64,000 nt of DNA, taken from Methanobacteriota archaeon (GTDB taxonomy: Archaea; Thermoplasmatota; Thermoplasmata; UBA10834). A program made the translations under genes and the position numbers. The notes under the pieces are model-generated. The model made no database searches. It saw only the letters and a program-made list of their open reading frames with translations, and was not told where the DNA came from. The stretch is taken from positions 346,088 through 410,087 of the forward strand of contig CP070748.1 of assembly GCA_020348345.1 (NCBI GenBank), written 5' to 3'. Within the stretch, counting starts at the first letter, position 1, and each line of letters opens with the position of its first letter. This document shows positions 10,301 to 22,464 of this stretch, piece by piece.

Positions 10301-10896
10301 ATGAAGAACAGTATGAACGCGTCGTGGTCAGCGTTCGAAAGAACGCTTCTCTGCACGTGGCTTGGAGTCAGCGCCAGCAGGAACGCCGCGACCAGCCCTG
10401 CCCTCCTGCCGAACGTCTCCTTCCCGAGGAAATACACTGGGATGACCGTGAGCGCCCCCCAAATCGCAGTCGACCAAACTAACATGAATCCGATAGCATC
10501 GCCCATGGTGTCGAACAGGCCCTCCGCGACAACTGCTGGCAACGCCACAGACATGCTGTAGAACGGAGGCCTCGGATTCCTGATCCCGTCGGGGAAGTTG
10601 ATCAGCGGATCCCAGTACAGGGAATCGCCAGTCTCGACATGATAATCTATGATTCTCCTCCAGTAGTACGAGTCAGACCCGCCGGACACGATGTAGTCGT
10701 TATCGCTGCTCAGGTCGAACGCGAAGTACGATCTGACGAACAAGGCGACGAGGAAGATGAATATCAGCGCGGCTAACACAGACCAGTTTGCCCCGATCCA
10801 CTTCCTGAACTCTGTAGGCGCTCCCCCCCGACGAAGAAGCTTGGACAGAAGCGGCCTAGGAGGATCATCCCTTGTCTCAGCCAACGACACTTCCAC
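4306..10896 (-). CDS. aglB: STT3/AglB oligosaccharyltransferase with giant beta-sandwich tail
   Basis: This is the catalytic subunit that moves a lipid-linked oligosaccharide onto Asn in N-X-S/T sequons at the outer face of the membrane. Residues 1-520 hold a basic N-terminus and a dozen or so membrane segments. Conserved acidic sites are GSDSYYWRR (about 73-81) and NADHDAF (about 190). WWDYG sits at 602-606, followed by the usual DNFQNGYQ region. Typical archaeal AglB ends near 800-950 residues. This one continues to 2196, with roughly eleven carboxypeptidase-regulatory-like repeats (about 930-1900), two NPCBM/NEW3-like domains (about 1900-2130), a terminal membrane helix and the tail RRRKGLGGKKRKGESR. 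The start is GTG. A TATA box GTATATATAG lies near 10928-10940. It is coupled to the CARDB gene downstream. Confidence 0.9.
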   Translation of the reverse strand: MEVSLAETRDDPPRPLLSKLLRRGGAPTEFRKWIGANWSVLAALIFIFLVALFVRSYFAFDLSSDNDYIVSGGSDSYYWRRIIDYHVETGDSLYWDPLINFPDGIRNPRPPFYSMSVALPAVVAEGLFDTMGDAIGFMLVWSTAIWGALTVIPVYFLGKETFGRRAGLVAAFLLALTPSHVQRSVLSNADHDAFILFFIVLTFYLLLKAVKAQEHLRWVDNWKSLASIRSGLRQYFTRSRTAMLYALLAGTSFGCVIMAWVGFAYVAVLILAYLLVQILLNRFKNVDSLSVTLLIFITMGFGYLISFPVYYEQNLIAIRFDVPVYLFLAAMIFGMMFVVSRDYPWTMTIPTVAMILIVGVMGISVGYPALGEAIMTGQGYFVQSKLYSTIAEARAPEFSELAMSFGMVTFFISLVGLFYAITRVPKQTTAGSIFIVVWLSAAVFMALSAGRFMFNAAPAFALAAGWVIVIMIDKLDFVSVRKSFSGASGSLRQVLRKSVRIRHVVGALFLAFFVIMPNVWYSVDAGIPSESKREYDKQVYFSMPSFMRPGGYDTHNGSNWYLGAFGYSLPLPSQYYPAAWDWFAEQDADTFPETTRPAYVAWWDYGFEAVQEGKHPTVADNFQNGYQLAGNAIMAQNEEDAVALFAFELAQSGYWRPAMQEPIRLLFEKHGISSDDMITAFSGPAQDIIDEVTAHPDRYGPMDSEMSAVNARIVYGREVLGDVALESLVAFYDDLCELLGWEIRYFNVDSRMFPISASNTGIFYAPAKLSDRRIEGGSIPIDFFEIKAVTSQGQTIALDLLTPDMSVANYVIEYRDMFYNSMFYRAMCGFSGEEIGALNDGLPGYSGSIQSDQPMPGWNMSHFKMVYRTAFYNPYPSDLVSMHQNAWTAIAYDEVQDIAARINSGEIEGVIDQSARSLYMSGTVFLKYYHGAFLNGTVTTEDGDTVAGARMTVQDEYGIPHDTCLTDSDGGYSLLAPFGNVTLIVSSGDDASNKALVGSQEISRYELTVTDDQAMRIKQDLDLDGVLDYIIAKDCVVEAGELEGDVYWDMDLDGNYTADYDETISEGLVVAKNKDNGIRTTINITDSYYRMFLPPGRYEVSTEVIDVKMLISEEYNITSGDTTELSYPLKPATLEGNITFSDGSPADGLELVLEGAYHNSTFTAVTNETGWYVFPKVLGGQYTLVTHDPGLILLNERMTLKEAQSEVRHCHAFERITIKVRVTNDGAPASYAPFTLNNIHYPRDSVSGVTDKYGWVEVDVPRGYWTLYSTVSSGNWDLAGFMSIDGFASDLITGTLRLEPAFSVEGFPRGTLNAVVRNTFVVFIAEDGTRVFSLTNNLGRFDTRLPGGQYDVICWAVVGNGIYSSTLTVDSNMSDLRLQGESSVIVTGTVWRDVDSSGSIGPAESGSYALLEVTDAYGRTYLARADDEGDYRLLAKKGAPVTVSLADQGYSMWSKTGLFGDDATNVTMLATPDELTLTGRMVCDGAGVRNAAIAFLPDKLTLDPVYAVTGANGYYTVSLPPSDYHIEVNHESPLNDEVWIQYQADESFTPSAEPVLYDVTAVSRVELHGNILGAEEDLEVMLKGPEDAIAEVDGFTYSAFVQPGTYHIHARGKIGDVLYASLVRAEVSAGSTEFDLLLEKAYNVTGEISIESAAVIKLVKVTATSMEGNIVTASSTSQGSYKMLLPPGTYEVDYLLDTTYADGDRVLHVEYSCSETAVVISGDVEINPDLEMRLDNTTIEGVVRGVNGLPTQAKITLTPTSAYGLECIVYTDSSGAYSASIQPGDYTVYVKRLLDGSVSFEFVDILRDELVHHDIELQEGEFLYGRVTIDGDGIQETVKISLGEATLVTSSDSGGYISALVPSGEYYISVSTQRVEAGMTIDYSLSTSAEVSTTDVFVDMPLHRSNRRSVIAFWNSSVALPAGPGQTVSYSFMVENTGNIGDDYKCTFSRDGFKVAFIPESQFIDFGTNGNTAMFVAEITVLDDAPAGDAEVPVEIRSVSSTSARYSFKLIVKVPPSYSSEVTAYEAAADGVATGDAAPTVVTLANTGNIWTEFAVDLTNSDVLNSLGWSARLVSADSEEELERVSIDFEGEEQLIVEFTSIRSDPDPTAEATVAITAVNDTGKVTIASVPIFLPDISIGSGDLEADRDDVSYEYDTSNLYLNIGLACTIGALVAMFLLLRRRKGLGGKKRKGESR

Positions 10897-10927
10897 CTAG
10901 AGGATAGTAGCCCCACGATACCTAGAG

Positions 10928-10940
10928 GGCTATATATACG
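10928..10940 (-). promoter_or_regulatory. TATA box for the STT3 operon
   Basis: On the minus strand the sequence reads ACGTATATATAGC, a near-ideal archaeal TATA element centred about 38 nt before the GTG start at 10896. Transcription would start near 10908, leaving a leader of about a dozen bases that contains an AGGTGG ribosome-binding-like sequence. Confidence 0.6.
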
Positions 10941-11036
10941 TTATCGGAGCGAGCCGGGGCAGCGATGGGGCGGTTCTCGAATATCTGGCATGCCCTGCTC
11001 GGCCGGGCATAGCGGCGCAGGCTGATGTTGCCGGCC

Positions 11037-11678
11037 TTATATGGCGGATCGGGCTTCCTCGGCGATCTTCCGGGCAGCGTCACGCGGGTTGCCGGACTGA
11101 TAGATGGTCCTACCGACGATGATATAGTCCGCGCCCGCCCTGAGTGCGTCCGAAGCTTTTCCGCCCTGAACGCCCACGCCAGGACTTATTATCTCGAGAT
11201 TGCCGACTGTCCTTCTGAGATCCGCAATCCTATCGGCCCTTGTCGCTGGGGCAACGATGCCTCTCGCACCGACTGCAACCGCAATCGCTGCAAGTTTGTC
11301 AGCGACGGCTGCAGTGAACTGTTTTCCTCCTGGATGGCTCATCTCCGTTACCACGAACACGGATCCTCCCGCCGCGTCAACGCATGATTTGACGGAATCC
11401 TCCCCCGGGAAGCCGTGACATATGACGGCACTCGCCCCCCTCTTCATCGCCTGCTCGACTATGAGCCTATTTGTGTTTGGAATATCTGCTATCTTCAAGT
11501 CGCATATGACTGGCTTGACGCTGGACAGCTCCGTTATGATCTGAGGTCCCGCAGACAGTATCAATGGCCAGTTTGTCTTCACAGCATCAACGTAGTTTTT
11601 CGCAGCATCAACGACTCGCATCGCCTCTTCGCTGGATGTTACATCCAGCGCCAGAATCACCCTTGTCTTCTTTTCCAT
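11037..11678 (-). CDS. pyrF: Orotidine 5'-phosphate decarboxylase
   Basis: PyrF decarboxylates OMP to UMP, the last step of pyrimidine synthesis. The 213-residue product starts MEKKTRVILALDVTSSEEAM. It has the catalytic DLKIADIPNTN motif (Asp-Lys-Asp triad), then ISPGVGVQGG and the phosphate-binding end VGRTIYQSGNP. Two in-frame upstream Met codons exist (11711, 11690), but the family N-terminus begins just before VILALDV, so 11678 is preferred. It is divergent from the radical SAM gene, with about 90 bases between the two starts. Length is that of the short archaeal type. Confidence 0.95.
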   Translation of the reverse strand: MEKKTRVILALDVTSSEEAMRVVDAAKNYVDAVKTNWPLILSAGPQIITELSSVKPVICDLKIADIPNTNRLIVEQAMKRGASAVICHGFPGEDSVKSCVDAAGGSVFVVTEMSHPGGKQFTAAVADKLAAIAVAVGARGIVAPATRADRIADLRRTVGNLEIISPGVGVQGGKASDALRAGADYIIVGRTIYQSGNPRDAARKIAEEARSAI

Positions 11679-11768
11679 GGTGCACACCATCACGAGAAGA
11701 ACTATTTGCATTTTTGGCCTGGTAGGTCGAAAGTCGTTTTATCGTTGCGACGAGGATATGGTTGTCCT

Positions 11769-12848
11769 GTGACCAGAATCGAACGGATGAAGAGAGGATC
11801 GGCGTTCACCGGTGAACTGCCCAGAGGGTGTGAACTGTGCGAGAAAGGGGCGAAACTGGTCCTGCTGGTGACTGGTCGATGTGCCCGAAGATGCTGGTAC
11901 TGCCCGTTGTCCCTTGCGAAGAAGGGGCGAGATGTCTTCTTTGCAAACGAGAAGATGATATCGCGATTACCAGAGGCGGTTGAAGAGGCCAGGTTGATCG
12001 ACGCTCTCGGTACAGGAATCACTGGGGGAGACCCCATGCTCGCGATGAGCCGCACTGTCCGCTCCATCAAGGCGCTCAAGCGAGCTTTCGGGGATGAGCA
12101 TCACGTTCACCTCTATACATCGACCGCCGATGTGCGGGCGGTGAGACGTGTCGCGAGAGCTGGCTTGGACGAGATAAGGTTTCATCCGCCGGTGAGGTTG
12201 TGGAAGAGGCTCCGGAGCACGCTGTTTGCTGAAGCGATTGCAGAGTCAAAGCAGGAGGGTATGGCGGCAGGGATTGAGCTGCCTGCCATCCCAAGAAAGA
12301 AGGATGATCTATCAGCCGTGGTCTCATTCGCATCGTCTGTAGACCTGGACTTCGTGAATCTGAACGAGCTTGAGTTCTCCGAAACCAACTGGAAGGCCCT
12401 AAGAAGCTTTGGGATGGGAACGAGGGACGACGTGTCCGCTGGAGTCGATGGCAGCGAAGCGGTCGCCATGGAACTCTTGGAGGACCCGCACACCGTATCG
12501 CTGCACTACTGTTCATCAGGGTTCAAGGACGGCGTTCAGCTCAGAAACCGTATCGGGAGGAGGGCGAGGAACGTCCAGAAGGCTCATGAGATCGTCTCCG
12601 CGGATTCGACCCTCATCAAAGGAGTGATCGAAACCGAGAACATACAAGGCGCGATGGCTCGACTCCGAGATGAGTACGAGGTACCCGAGCAGCTGATGTG
12701 GTATGACCGTGATAGGAACAGGCTCGAGGTGGCCGCTTGGGTGCTTGAGGACCTCGCATCAGAGTTGGCTCTCGACGCATACATTGTTGAGGAGTATCCA
12801 ACGGCCGACAGGTTGGAAGTGGAGAGGAGACCGCTCATGCCACGCTGA
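11769..12848 (+). CDS. Radical SAM protein, COG2108-like
   Basis: This is an uncharacterised archaeal radical SAM enzyme related to pyruvate formate-lyase activating enzymes. Counting from the GTG at 11769, the product is 359 residues with the 4Fe-4S/SAM motif C38-X3-C42-X2-C45 (GRCARRCWYCPLS), an extra CELC pair just before it (C21, C24), and the glycine-rich GITGGDPML after it. A TATA-like TTTTATC near 11736 would start transcription close to 11764, which favours the GTG. The ATG at 11787 is an alternative that loses six residues. Its 3' end overlaps the convergent nusA gene by 14 nt. The substrate is unknown, and no peptide or RNA-modification partner lies next to it. Confidence 0.8.
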   Translation: MTRIERMKRGSAFTGELPRGCELCEKGAKLVLLVTGRCARRCWYCPLSLAKKGRDVFFANEKMISRLPEAVEEARLIDALGTGITGGDPMLAMSRTVRSIKALKRAFGDEHHVHLYTSTADVRAVRRVARAGLDEIRFHPPVRLWKRLRSTLFAEAIAESKQEGMAAGIELPAIPRKKDDLSAVVSFASSVDLDFVNLNELEFSETNWKALRSFGMGTRDDVSAGVDGSEAVAMELLEDPHTVSLHYCSSGFKDGVQLRNRIGRRARNVQKAHEIVSADSTLIKGVIETENIQGAMARLRDEYEVPEQLMWYDRDRNRLEVAAWVLEDLASELALDAYIVEEYPTADRLEVERRPLMPR

Positions 12849-13260
12849 TGCTGTGAACGTTGTGATGCCGAATTACGACTTCCCGCGCGATCCTCAGATT
12901 CCGGCCGTTCTTCCCTATCGCCTTCCCTTTGACCTTCGGGTCGACGGTCACGGTGGCATGGACGATGTTTCCCCTGTTTTCCAGGGAGACACCCTGCACG
13001 CTGTACGTGTGGAAGACGTTGCGTATGAATGTTTCAGGATCATCGGAATACTCGATTACGTGTATGTCCTTCCCAGTCAGGTTCTTGAGACGTATGACGT
13101 TCTCGCCCTTCTTGCCGACCGCCCTGCTCCCCTGGTTCTTCTCCACAACGAAAACGAGCTTCTCCTCGGTCTCAAGGCAATCCTTCACCTGTGTGTTGGT
13201 GATCTTCTCGAAGAGGGATATGTAACGAAGGGTGTCCCCGGTGAAGGTGATGTCGCCCAT
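12835..13260 (-). CDS. nusA: NusA-like transcription factor, two KH domains
   Basis: This archaeal NusA is a 141-residue protein made only of two KH RNA-binding domains, lacking the S1 and N-terminal polymerase-binding domains of bacterial NusA. The KH signatures are visible as GSRAVGKKGENVIRL (about 45-60) and VKGKAIGKNGRNLRIAR (about 110-126). The ATG at 13260 lies 8 nt after the rpl30e stop; an in-frame extension to 13428 would overlap rpl30e and is not supported. It is the last gene of the RNA polymerase operon here. In many archaea rps12, rps7 and elongation-factor genes follow, but here a convergent radical SAM gene follows instead. Confidence 0.92.
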   Translation of the reverse strand: MGDITFTGDTLRYISLFEKITNTQVKDCLETEEKLVFVVEKNQGSRAVGKKGENVIRLKNLTGKDIHVIEYSDDPETFIRNVFHTYSVQGVSLENRGNIVHATVTVDPKVKGKAIGKNGRNLRIAREVVIRHHNVHSISVA

Positions 13261-13268
13261 ACGACCAC

Positions 13269-17776
<4,508 letters not shown>

Positions 17777-17780
<4 letters not shown>

Positions 17781-20700
17781 TTCAAGTCCTCCAGTTGAAG
17801 GCGCATGACGACTCCAAGCGACAGGAGCTCGTCCAGCAGCAACTTGAACGCGTATGAAGTCTGCACCTGGTATATCTTCGAGTTGTTACCGCACACTGGA
17901 CACCTGAACGATCCTCGCCTGTCCAGTATGGCTATGTGACCGCAATTGGAATTGCCGCACACGTACTGGAGAGTGCCGTCGGACTCGTCCAGAAGACGAT
18001 CCCTGATGACCATGGCAGCGCCGTGGCCGATGAGACAGTCTCTCTCCATCTCACCGAACCTGAGCCCTCCCTGTCTCGAACGCCCTTCCGTCGGCTGCCT
18101 CGTCAGGATCTGCACGGGACCTCGGCTCCTCACATGAAGCTTCCCGGAGACCATGTGGTGAAGCTTCTGGTAGTAGATCACGCCGATGAATATCTCGGCC
18201 TCGATCATCCTCCCGGTGATGCCGTCGTACATGACCTCCTTGCCATTGTGCTTGAAGCCATTCTCGACAAGCGCGGCTCTCAGCGCCTCCTCGCGCTCCC
18301 CACTGAACGGGGTGCCGTCGATTATTCGGCCTTCCATCGAGCCGACCTTCCCTCCGATCATCTCCAACACATGGGCGACCGTCATTCTCGATGGGACCGC
18401 GTGAGGGTTGATCAGAAGGTCCGGCACCACGCCATCCTCGGTGAACGGCATGTCCTGCTGATCCACCAGGAGGCCGACGACACCCTTCTGGCCGTGTCTC
18501 GACGCGAACTTGTCACCCAGCTCCGGTGTGCGTTCGTCCCTGACCTTGACCTTGACGAGCCTCGAGCCGTTCTCGGACTCTGTGAGCATAACACTGTCGA
18601 CCCACCCTTTTTCGCCGGGTCGGACAGTCACCGACGTCTCCCGTCTCTTCTGAGGTGTCAGGAAGTCCGCCTCCTCCTCGAGGAATCTCGGGGGTGAGGT
18701 CTTGCCAATCAAGACGTCGCCGCCCTCGACTCGAGTCTCGGGGCTTATCAGGCCGTCCTCGCCGAGGCTGCTGTACGAGAGGTCAGCCCGCGCTCCCCTG
18801 ACATCGGGGCTTGGAATCTCGAAGTGATCCTCCTGCCCACCGGGATATCTGCGCTCTTCCGCCCTGTATGTCCTCATGAAGGTCGATCTTCCCAGAGCGC
18901 GCTCAACCGACGACTTGTTCATGATGACGGCGTCCTCCATGTTGTATCCCTGGTAGGACAGGATGGCGACGACGAAATTCTGGCCTGCAGGTCTCCGATC
19001 GAAACTAACGAACTCCATCGGCTTGGTGGTCACCAGCGGCTTCTGCGGATAGTGTAGCACATGGCTCCGAGTGTCCGGTCTTATCCTGTAATTCGACGAG
19101 CTCAGTCCCAGCGACTGCTTCGCCATGCCGGAGCCCATGGTGACTCTGGGGCTCGAATTGTGCTCTGGATACGGCACCACCGCCGAACAGACGCCGAGAA
19201 TGACCATCGGGTCTGTCTCGAGATGCGTATGATCCTCCATGAGAAGCGACTCAGTCTGCATGAGGCCGCCGCATGACTTGCATTCGAGCGACACCTTGCC
19301 CACTTCACCAGGGTTCCTCCAGTCGACATCCATCACGGAGAGGACCTTGTTGCAGTGCTCACACTCCTCGGGCGGGTTGTAGGCCATCGGAGCTATGTAC
19401 GAATCCTCTTCCTCCTCGGCGTCCACCCACTCTACAACGCCCTCTCGGATGAGATCCGACCATTTCGCTTTGGCCGAGTGCATCTCCTCCAAGTGTTTCC
19501 GTGTCAGGAGGGTACTGCCATTGCGAACGACCAGAAGCGGCCGCCTGAGTCTTCCCTCGTCACAGTTGATGATAATCTCGTTCATATTCAGGTCAAAACG
19601 AATGTTGACCTCGGACGATAGCAGTCCGGATCGACGCCTCTGACGTATCTCTTCGACGAGTTCCCTCGGTTTGTCGTGAAGGCCTATGAGGTCTCCGTTC
19701 GTGTAAACTCTCGTCTCTGTTGTCTGATGCTCGCTTACCTCCCTGACCCCAAGATCGCGAAGCAGCCAGATTATCTCCTTTTCGTCTGTGCCCTCTGATA
19801 CGTCGACGATGAGCGCGCAGTTCTTCACGAGCCCGCAGTTCTGTCCCTCGGGAGTCTCGTTCGGACAGAGTCGCCCCCACTGTGTGGGGTGCAGATCTCT
19901 CGCCTCGAAGTGCGGCTGACTCCTCGTCAGCGGAGATGTGACCCTCCTCAGGTGCGATAATGCGCTCATGTTGGACGTTCTGTCCAGCAGCTGAGACACG
20001 CCAGCCCTGCCTCCTACCCAGTTACCAGTCGCGAATGCATGCAACAGCCTGTGCGTCAGCAGGTCCGGCCGGATCGCGGATGATATCCTCAGCCCTTTCT
20101 TCCGAGTGTATCCCCTTTCGAGCTGGTACTTGAGATCCTTGATGAGATTGGTGAGTGCGACGCGAAACAGATCCTCCATCAAATCGCCGGCGAGCTTGAG
20201 TCTCTTGTTGGCGTAGTGGTCCTTGTCGTCCTCCTTCCGCTTTCCCAGCTCCATTTCTAGTATGGTTTTCGCAACCCTGCCCAGGAATATCGCCTTCTTA
20301 AGGCGCACGTCAGGCGTATCACCCAGGTGCGGCAGAAGGGACCTGTCTATGATGCTCTCGACCTTCTTCGCTCTGTACTCCTTGGCCTGACCGGTCGCGA
20401 ACTTGCGCTCCAGATAGAGAATCGCATCTTCCGTAGTGAAGATGCCGTTCGGCGGATAGAGCTTCTTGTTCTGGCACTCCTCTATGTTGGCGTACACGAT
20501 GTTCGCCATCTGGGGATCGGAGACTATTGCTCTGTAAATCTCCTCATCGCTCTCCATTCCCAACGCTTTCATCAGAACTATCAATGGAATCTGCCCCGAG
20601 GCGGCCGGCACCGAGACCACTAGCACGCCATCCTTCTTCTTCTCCATTAGAGTCAGCGCGCGATAGCCCTCCTTCTGGGAGAACACCTTTGCCACGTGGA

Positions 20701-21376
20701 GGCTCGTGCCGTATCTCTCGTTGAGCTCGACCATCACTCTGTTCGGTGCGAGGTCCTCAAGGGAAATCAGAGCTCTCTCAGTGCCGCCGATGATGAAGTA
20801 GCCGCCTGGGTCGCACAGGTCCTCGCCCATCATCGCGAGGAACTTCTCAAGCTCCTCGTCAGTAGGCTCGCGATCCAAGTCGAGGTTGTCTCGATGCAGG
20901 TTGCACTTCTTGGACTTGACCATCACAGGCAGGCTGCCAATGTGAACCTTCTCCGGCTCTCTCTCGATGCCGTCCTCGACGACTGTGAACTCGAGGTATA
21001 TCGGGGCGGAGTAGTTCAGGTTTCGCAAACGTCCTTCCATGGGATACAGTGCGTGAGTCGCGCCGTTTGCCTCCTTGATAACGGGACGGCCGACCGATAT
21101 CGTCGGTCGAGCATTGGAGTCCACCAAGCCGGTCTTCTCGTCCCTCTTCCTCCCCAGTCGAATCTCGATTATCTTGCCCTCGGTCCTATCTGGGTCGAGA
21201 CGTATCACGCCCCGATATGACTCGTCCGGCGACGCGCGAACATTGTCCACGATCTTCTGCATCCTGCTGTTCGGATGATCCAACGTTGGCAGGAAATCGT
21301 TGTAGGAGGCTATGTGGTGGTTGACAATGCTTCGTTCTCTGAAATAAGTCTCAACTAGCTCCCTCAAGTGCCTCAC
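17777..21376 (-). CDS. rpoB: RNA polymerase subunit B (undivided)
   Basis: This is the second-largest RNA polymerase subunit, encoded as a single 1199-residue chain. Many methanogens and haloarchaea split it into B'' and B', while Thermoplasmata keep it whole. Conserved blocks include [44 protein letters not shown] and the C-terminal zinc site [14 protein letters not shown]. The frame continues upstream of rpoH, but the GTG at 21376 overlaps the rpoH stop (GTGA) and gives the family N-terminus [21 protein letters not shown]. It is coupled at both ends, to rpoH and rpoA1. Confidence 0.97.
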
Positions 21377-21630
21377 CCCCTTACCACTAGCCGGTAGCAG
21401 ACAGACATTCCGCTCGTGTCGCTTCGCCTGACGATCTTGATTATCATTCCCTCTTCGACCGGGCCACCTATCGCGTCGAGCGCGCGAATGCAAGGGTCGG
21501 ATAGCCTTATCTTTGGAAGCTGGTCCTTGCCGAGATTGAGCTCCTTGAGAACCTTTGCGACCTCCTTCTTCGGCAGAATATGATGCTCAGGGACGAGCTC
21601 ATGCTCCAAAACATTGAATTCCTCTGTCAT
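21373..21630 (-). CDS. rpoH: RNA polymerase subunit H (RPB5-like)
   Basis: This 85-residue subunit corresponds to the C-terminal domain of eukaryotic RPB5. It reads [19 protein letters not shown], then [21 protein letters not shown] and ends [12 protein letters not shown], all family hallmarks. It opens the polymerase operon and overlaps rpoB by GTGA. A GGGGTG ribosome-binding site precedes the ATG. I see no clear TATA box between this gene and the tRNA-Lys about 85 nt upstream on the same strand, so the operon may be transcribed from the tRNA promoter or from a weak internal one. Confidence 0.95.
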   Translation of the reverse strand: MTEEFNVLEHELVPEHHILPKKEVAKVLKELNLGKDQLPKIRLSDPCIRALDAIGGPVEEGMIIKIVRRSDTSGMSVCYRLVVRG

Positions 21631-21732
21631 TTCGTATTCACCCCGTGAGAGCGCAACGAAGCGAGTGCGAGTCGCCCGTCAACGTGCTCGCTATGGGATT
21701 CCTCGATACGCCGCCTGGCGGGCCCGCGGGGA

Positions 21733-21762
21733 TTTTCGAGACTAGTCTGTAAGGCATAGTCA
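21733..21762 (-). other. Candidate T-loop intron of tRNA-Lys
   Basis: These 30 nt interrupt the T-loop between TTCGAA and TCCCCG. The fold is a bulge-helix-bulge: outer helix GGGG/CCCC, central helix TTCGA/TCGAA, then inner helix GACTA/TAGTC. The bulges are AT on the 5' side and AAT on the 3' side. Removing it restores the standard TTCGAAT loop and a perfect 5-bp T stem. Confidence 0.75.
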
Positions 21763-21800
21763 TTCGAACCCCGGGCCACCTGCTTAAAAGGCAGATGCTC

Positions 21801-21840
21801 TTTCTAGGGAGTCCTATACATAGAGAATGCATGAGATTCC
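21801..21840 (-). other. Candidate D-loop intron of tRNA-Lys
   Basis: These 40 nt separate GGTA from GAGC of the D arm. A bulge-helix-bulge-like fold is visible. CTAGG (21847-21843) pairs with CCTAG (21808-21804), flanked by the 3-nt bulges TAG and AAA. An inner helix GAATC/GACTC has one mismatch, and the D stem GCTC/GAGC closes the outside. Exact cut sites are uncertain by one or two bases because of repeated A and G. Confidence 0.7.
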
Positions 21841-21916
21841 TACCTAGCTGAGCTACGGGCCCGTAGGCGGCGCGGATACCCGAGGCTGCTTTAGCAGGGC
21901 GTGTAGTCCGTTCCGC

Positions 21917-21931
21917 TATTTAATACTTGCC
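21917..21931 (-). promoter_or_regulatory. TATA/BRE element of tRNA-Lys
   Basis: On the minus strand this reads GGCAAGTATTAAATA, a purine-rich element joined to a strong TATA box. Transcription would begin near 21895, about 33 nt before the tRNA 5' end. The same 15 bases occur at 58648-58662 upstream of ileS. Confidence 0.6.
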
Positions 21932-22034
21932 TGCTTCGGAGATGCTGGCGGCCGAGGCGTCCGATTATCGGATAAGAATAGATGTTTGTAAAATTATCTA
22001 CTGCTTATAAAAAGCGTTACCTGGGCAAGAGCTT

Positions 22035-22203
22035 TGTACCTTCCGCTAGCGAAGCTTTGACATGAGTGGTTTTCTCTCTCCGCATACGCTCGCTCATCCG
22101 ACTTGCGCTGGCAGAATTCCTCGGGTGAACCCTCGAATCATGAGACTCCTGACGGTGCATCCGCTTTCGCCTGACCGTTTTGACGGGGTCTTCGGAAGAC
22201 TTT
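22035..22203 (+). ncRNA. Candidate non-coding RNA
   Basis: A strong TATA box at about 22004-22014 predicts transcription from about 22035. The following 170 nt have no convincing open frame. They contain hairpins such as CCGT-TTTG-ACGG (near 22175) and a terminal GTCTT-CGG-AAGAC (22188-22200) followed by TTT, which could end the transcript before the next promoter. I could not match it to RNase P RNA, SRP RNA or a box C/D or H/ACA guide. The call rests only on promoter, structure and lack of coding potential. Confidence 0.3.
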
Positions 22204-22284
22204 CAGCGTCCAATTCCTGGTAGGAGGGATTTCAGCAGATGTTATATACAAACAGCTTATTCCTCAGCATCGAGGTAGAGAGGC

Positions 22285-22455
22285 TTGATCGAGCAAGAGA
22301 AGGCATGTTCGTCTTGCGGCGTCCGTCTCGTGATGAACTCCGAGACCACATTCCCATGCCCGAGCTGTGGAAGGAGCACCATTGGTCGCTGCGCGAAATG
22401 CAGAGATCAGAGCGTGAAATACACATGTCCCGAATGCGGCTTCTCTGGGCCATGA
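22285..22455 (+). CDS. Zn-ribbon RNA-binding protein, COG2888-like
   Basis: This small gene starts with TTG at 22285, directly after an in-frame TAG at 22276, and encodes 56 residues. The sequence has four CXXC knuckles (CSSCG, CPSCG, CAKC, CPECG) with the characteristic STIGRCAKC centre and ends GFSGP. This is the pattern of the archaeal double-zinc-ribbon family predicted to act in translation (COG2888). A ribosome-binding sequence GAGGTAGAGAGG precedes it, and GTTATATAC about 40 nt upstream is its TATA box. It is followed 9 nt later by aEF1-beta, a gene pair conserved in many archaea, which strengthens the call. Confidence 0.85.
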   Translation: MIEQEKACSSCGVRLVMNSETTFPCPSCGRSTIGRCAKCRDQSVKYTCPECGFSGP

Positions 22456-22464
22456 GGTGGCTGG

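Larger units (their letters stand above)
21716..21862 (-). tRNA. tRNA-Lys(UUU) interrupted by two introns
   Basis: Read on the minus strand, the gene starts with acceptor GGGCCCG (21862-21856) and ends with CGGGCCC, discriminator G (21719) and an encoded CCA (21718-21716). The anticodon arm TCTGC-CTTTTAA-GCAGG is continuous and gives anticodon TTT (Lys). Canonical folding needs removal of about 40 nt from the D-loop (around 21801-21840) and about 30 nt from the T-loop (around 21733-21762). After removal a normal 74-nt cloverleaf results: D stem GCTC/GAGC, variable loop TGGCC, T arm CGGGG-TTCGAAT-CCCCG. There is no intron at the usual 37/38 site. An uninterrupted scan would miss the gene or call it pseudo. 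It sits upstream of rpoH on the same strand. Confidence 0.85.
21863..22284. other. Intergenic region between tRNA-Lys and the Zn-ribbon gene
   Basis: This 420-nt stretch holds three promoter-like elements: the minus-strand tRNA-Lys TATA box (21917-21925), a strong plus-strand TATA box CTTATAAAAAG near 22004-22014, and a second plus-strand one, GTTATATAC, near 22239-22247 for the Zn-ribbon/aEF1-beta pair. Between the last two lies a region without an open frame that may be a small RNA, listed separately. Confidence 0.6.

Noticed and set aside
10900..11036. tRNA or small RNA in the gap before pyrF
   Set aside because: The sequence is GC-rich with short inverted repeats (TGCCCTGCTCGGCCGGGCA) but no cloverleaf; it is more likely a terminator region for pyrF together with the STT3 promoter.
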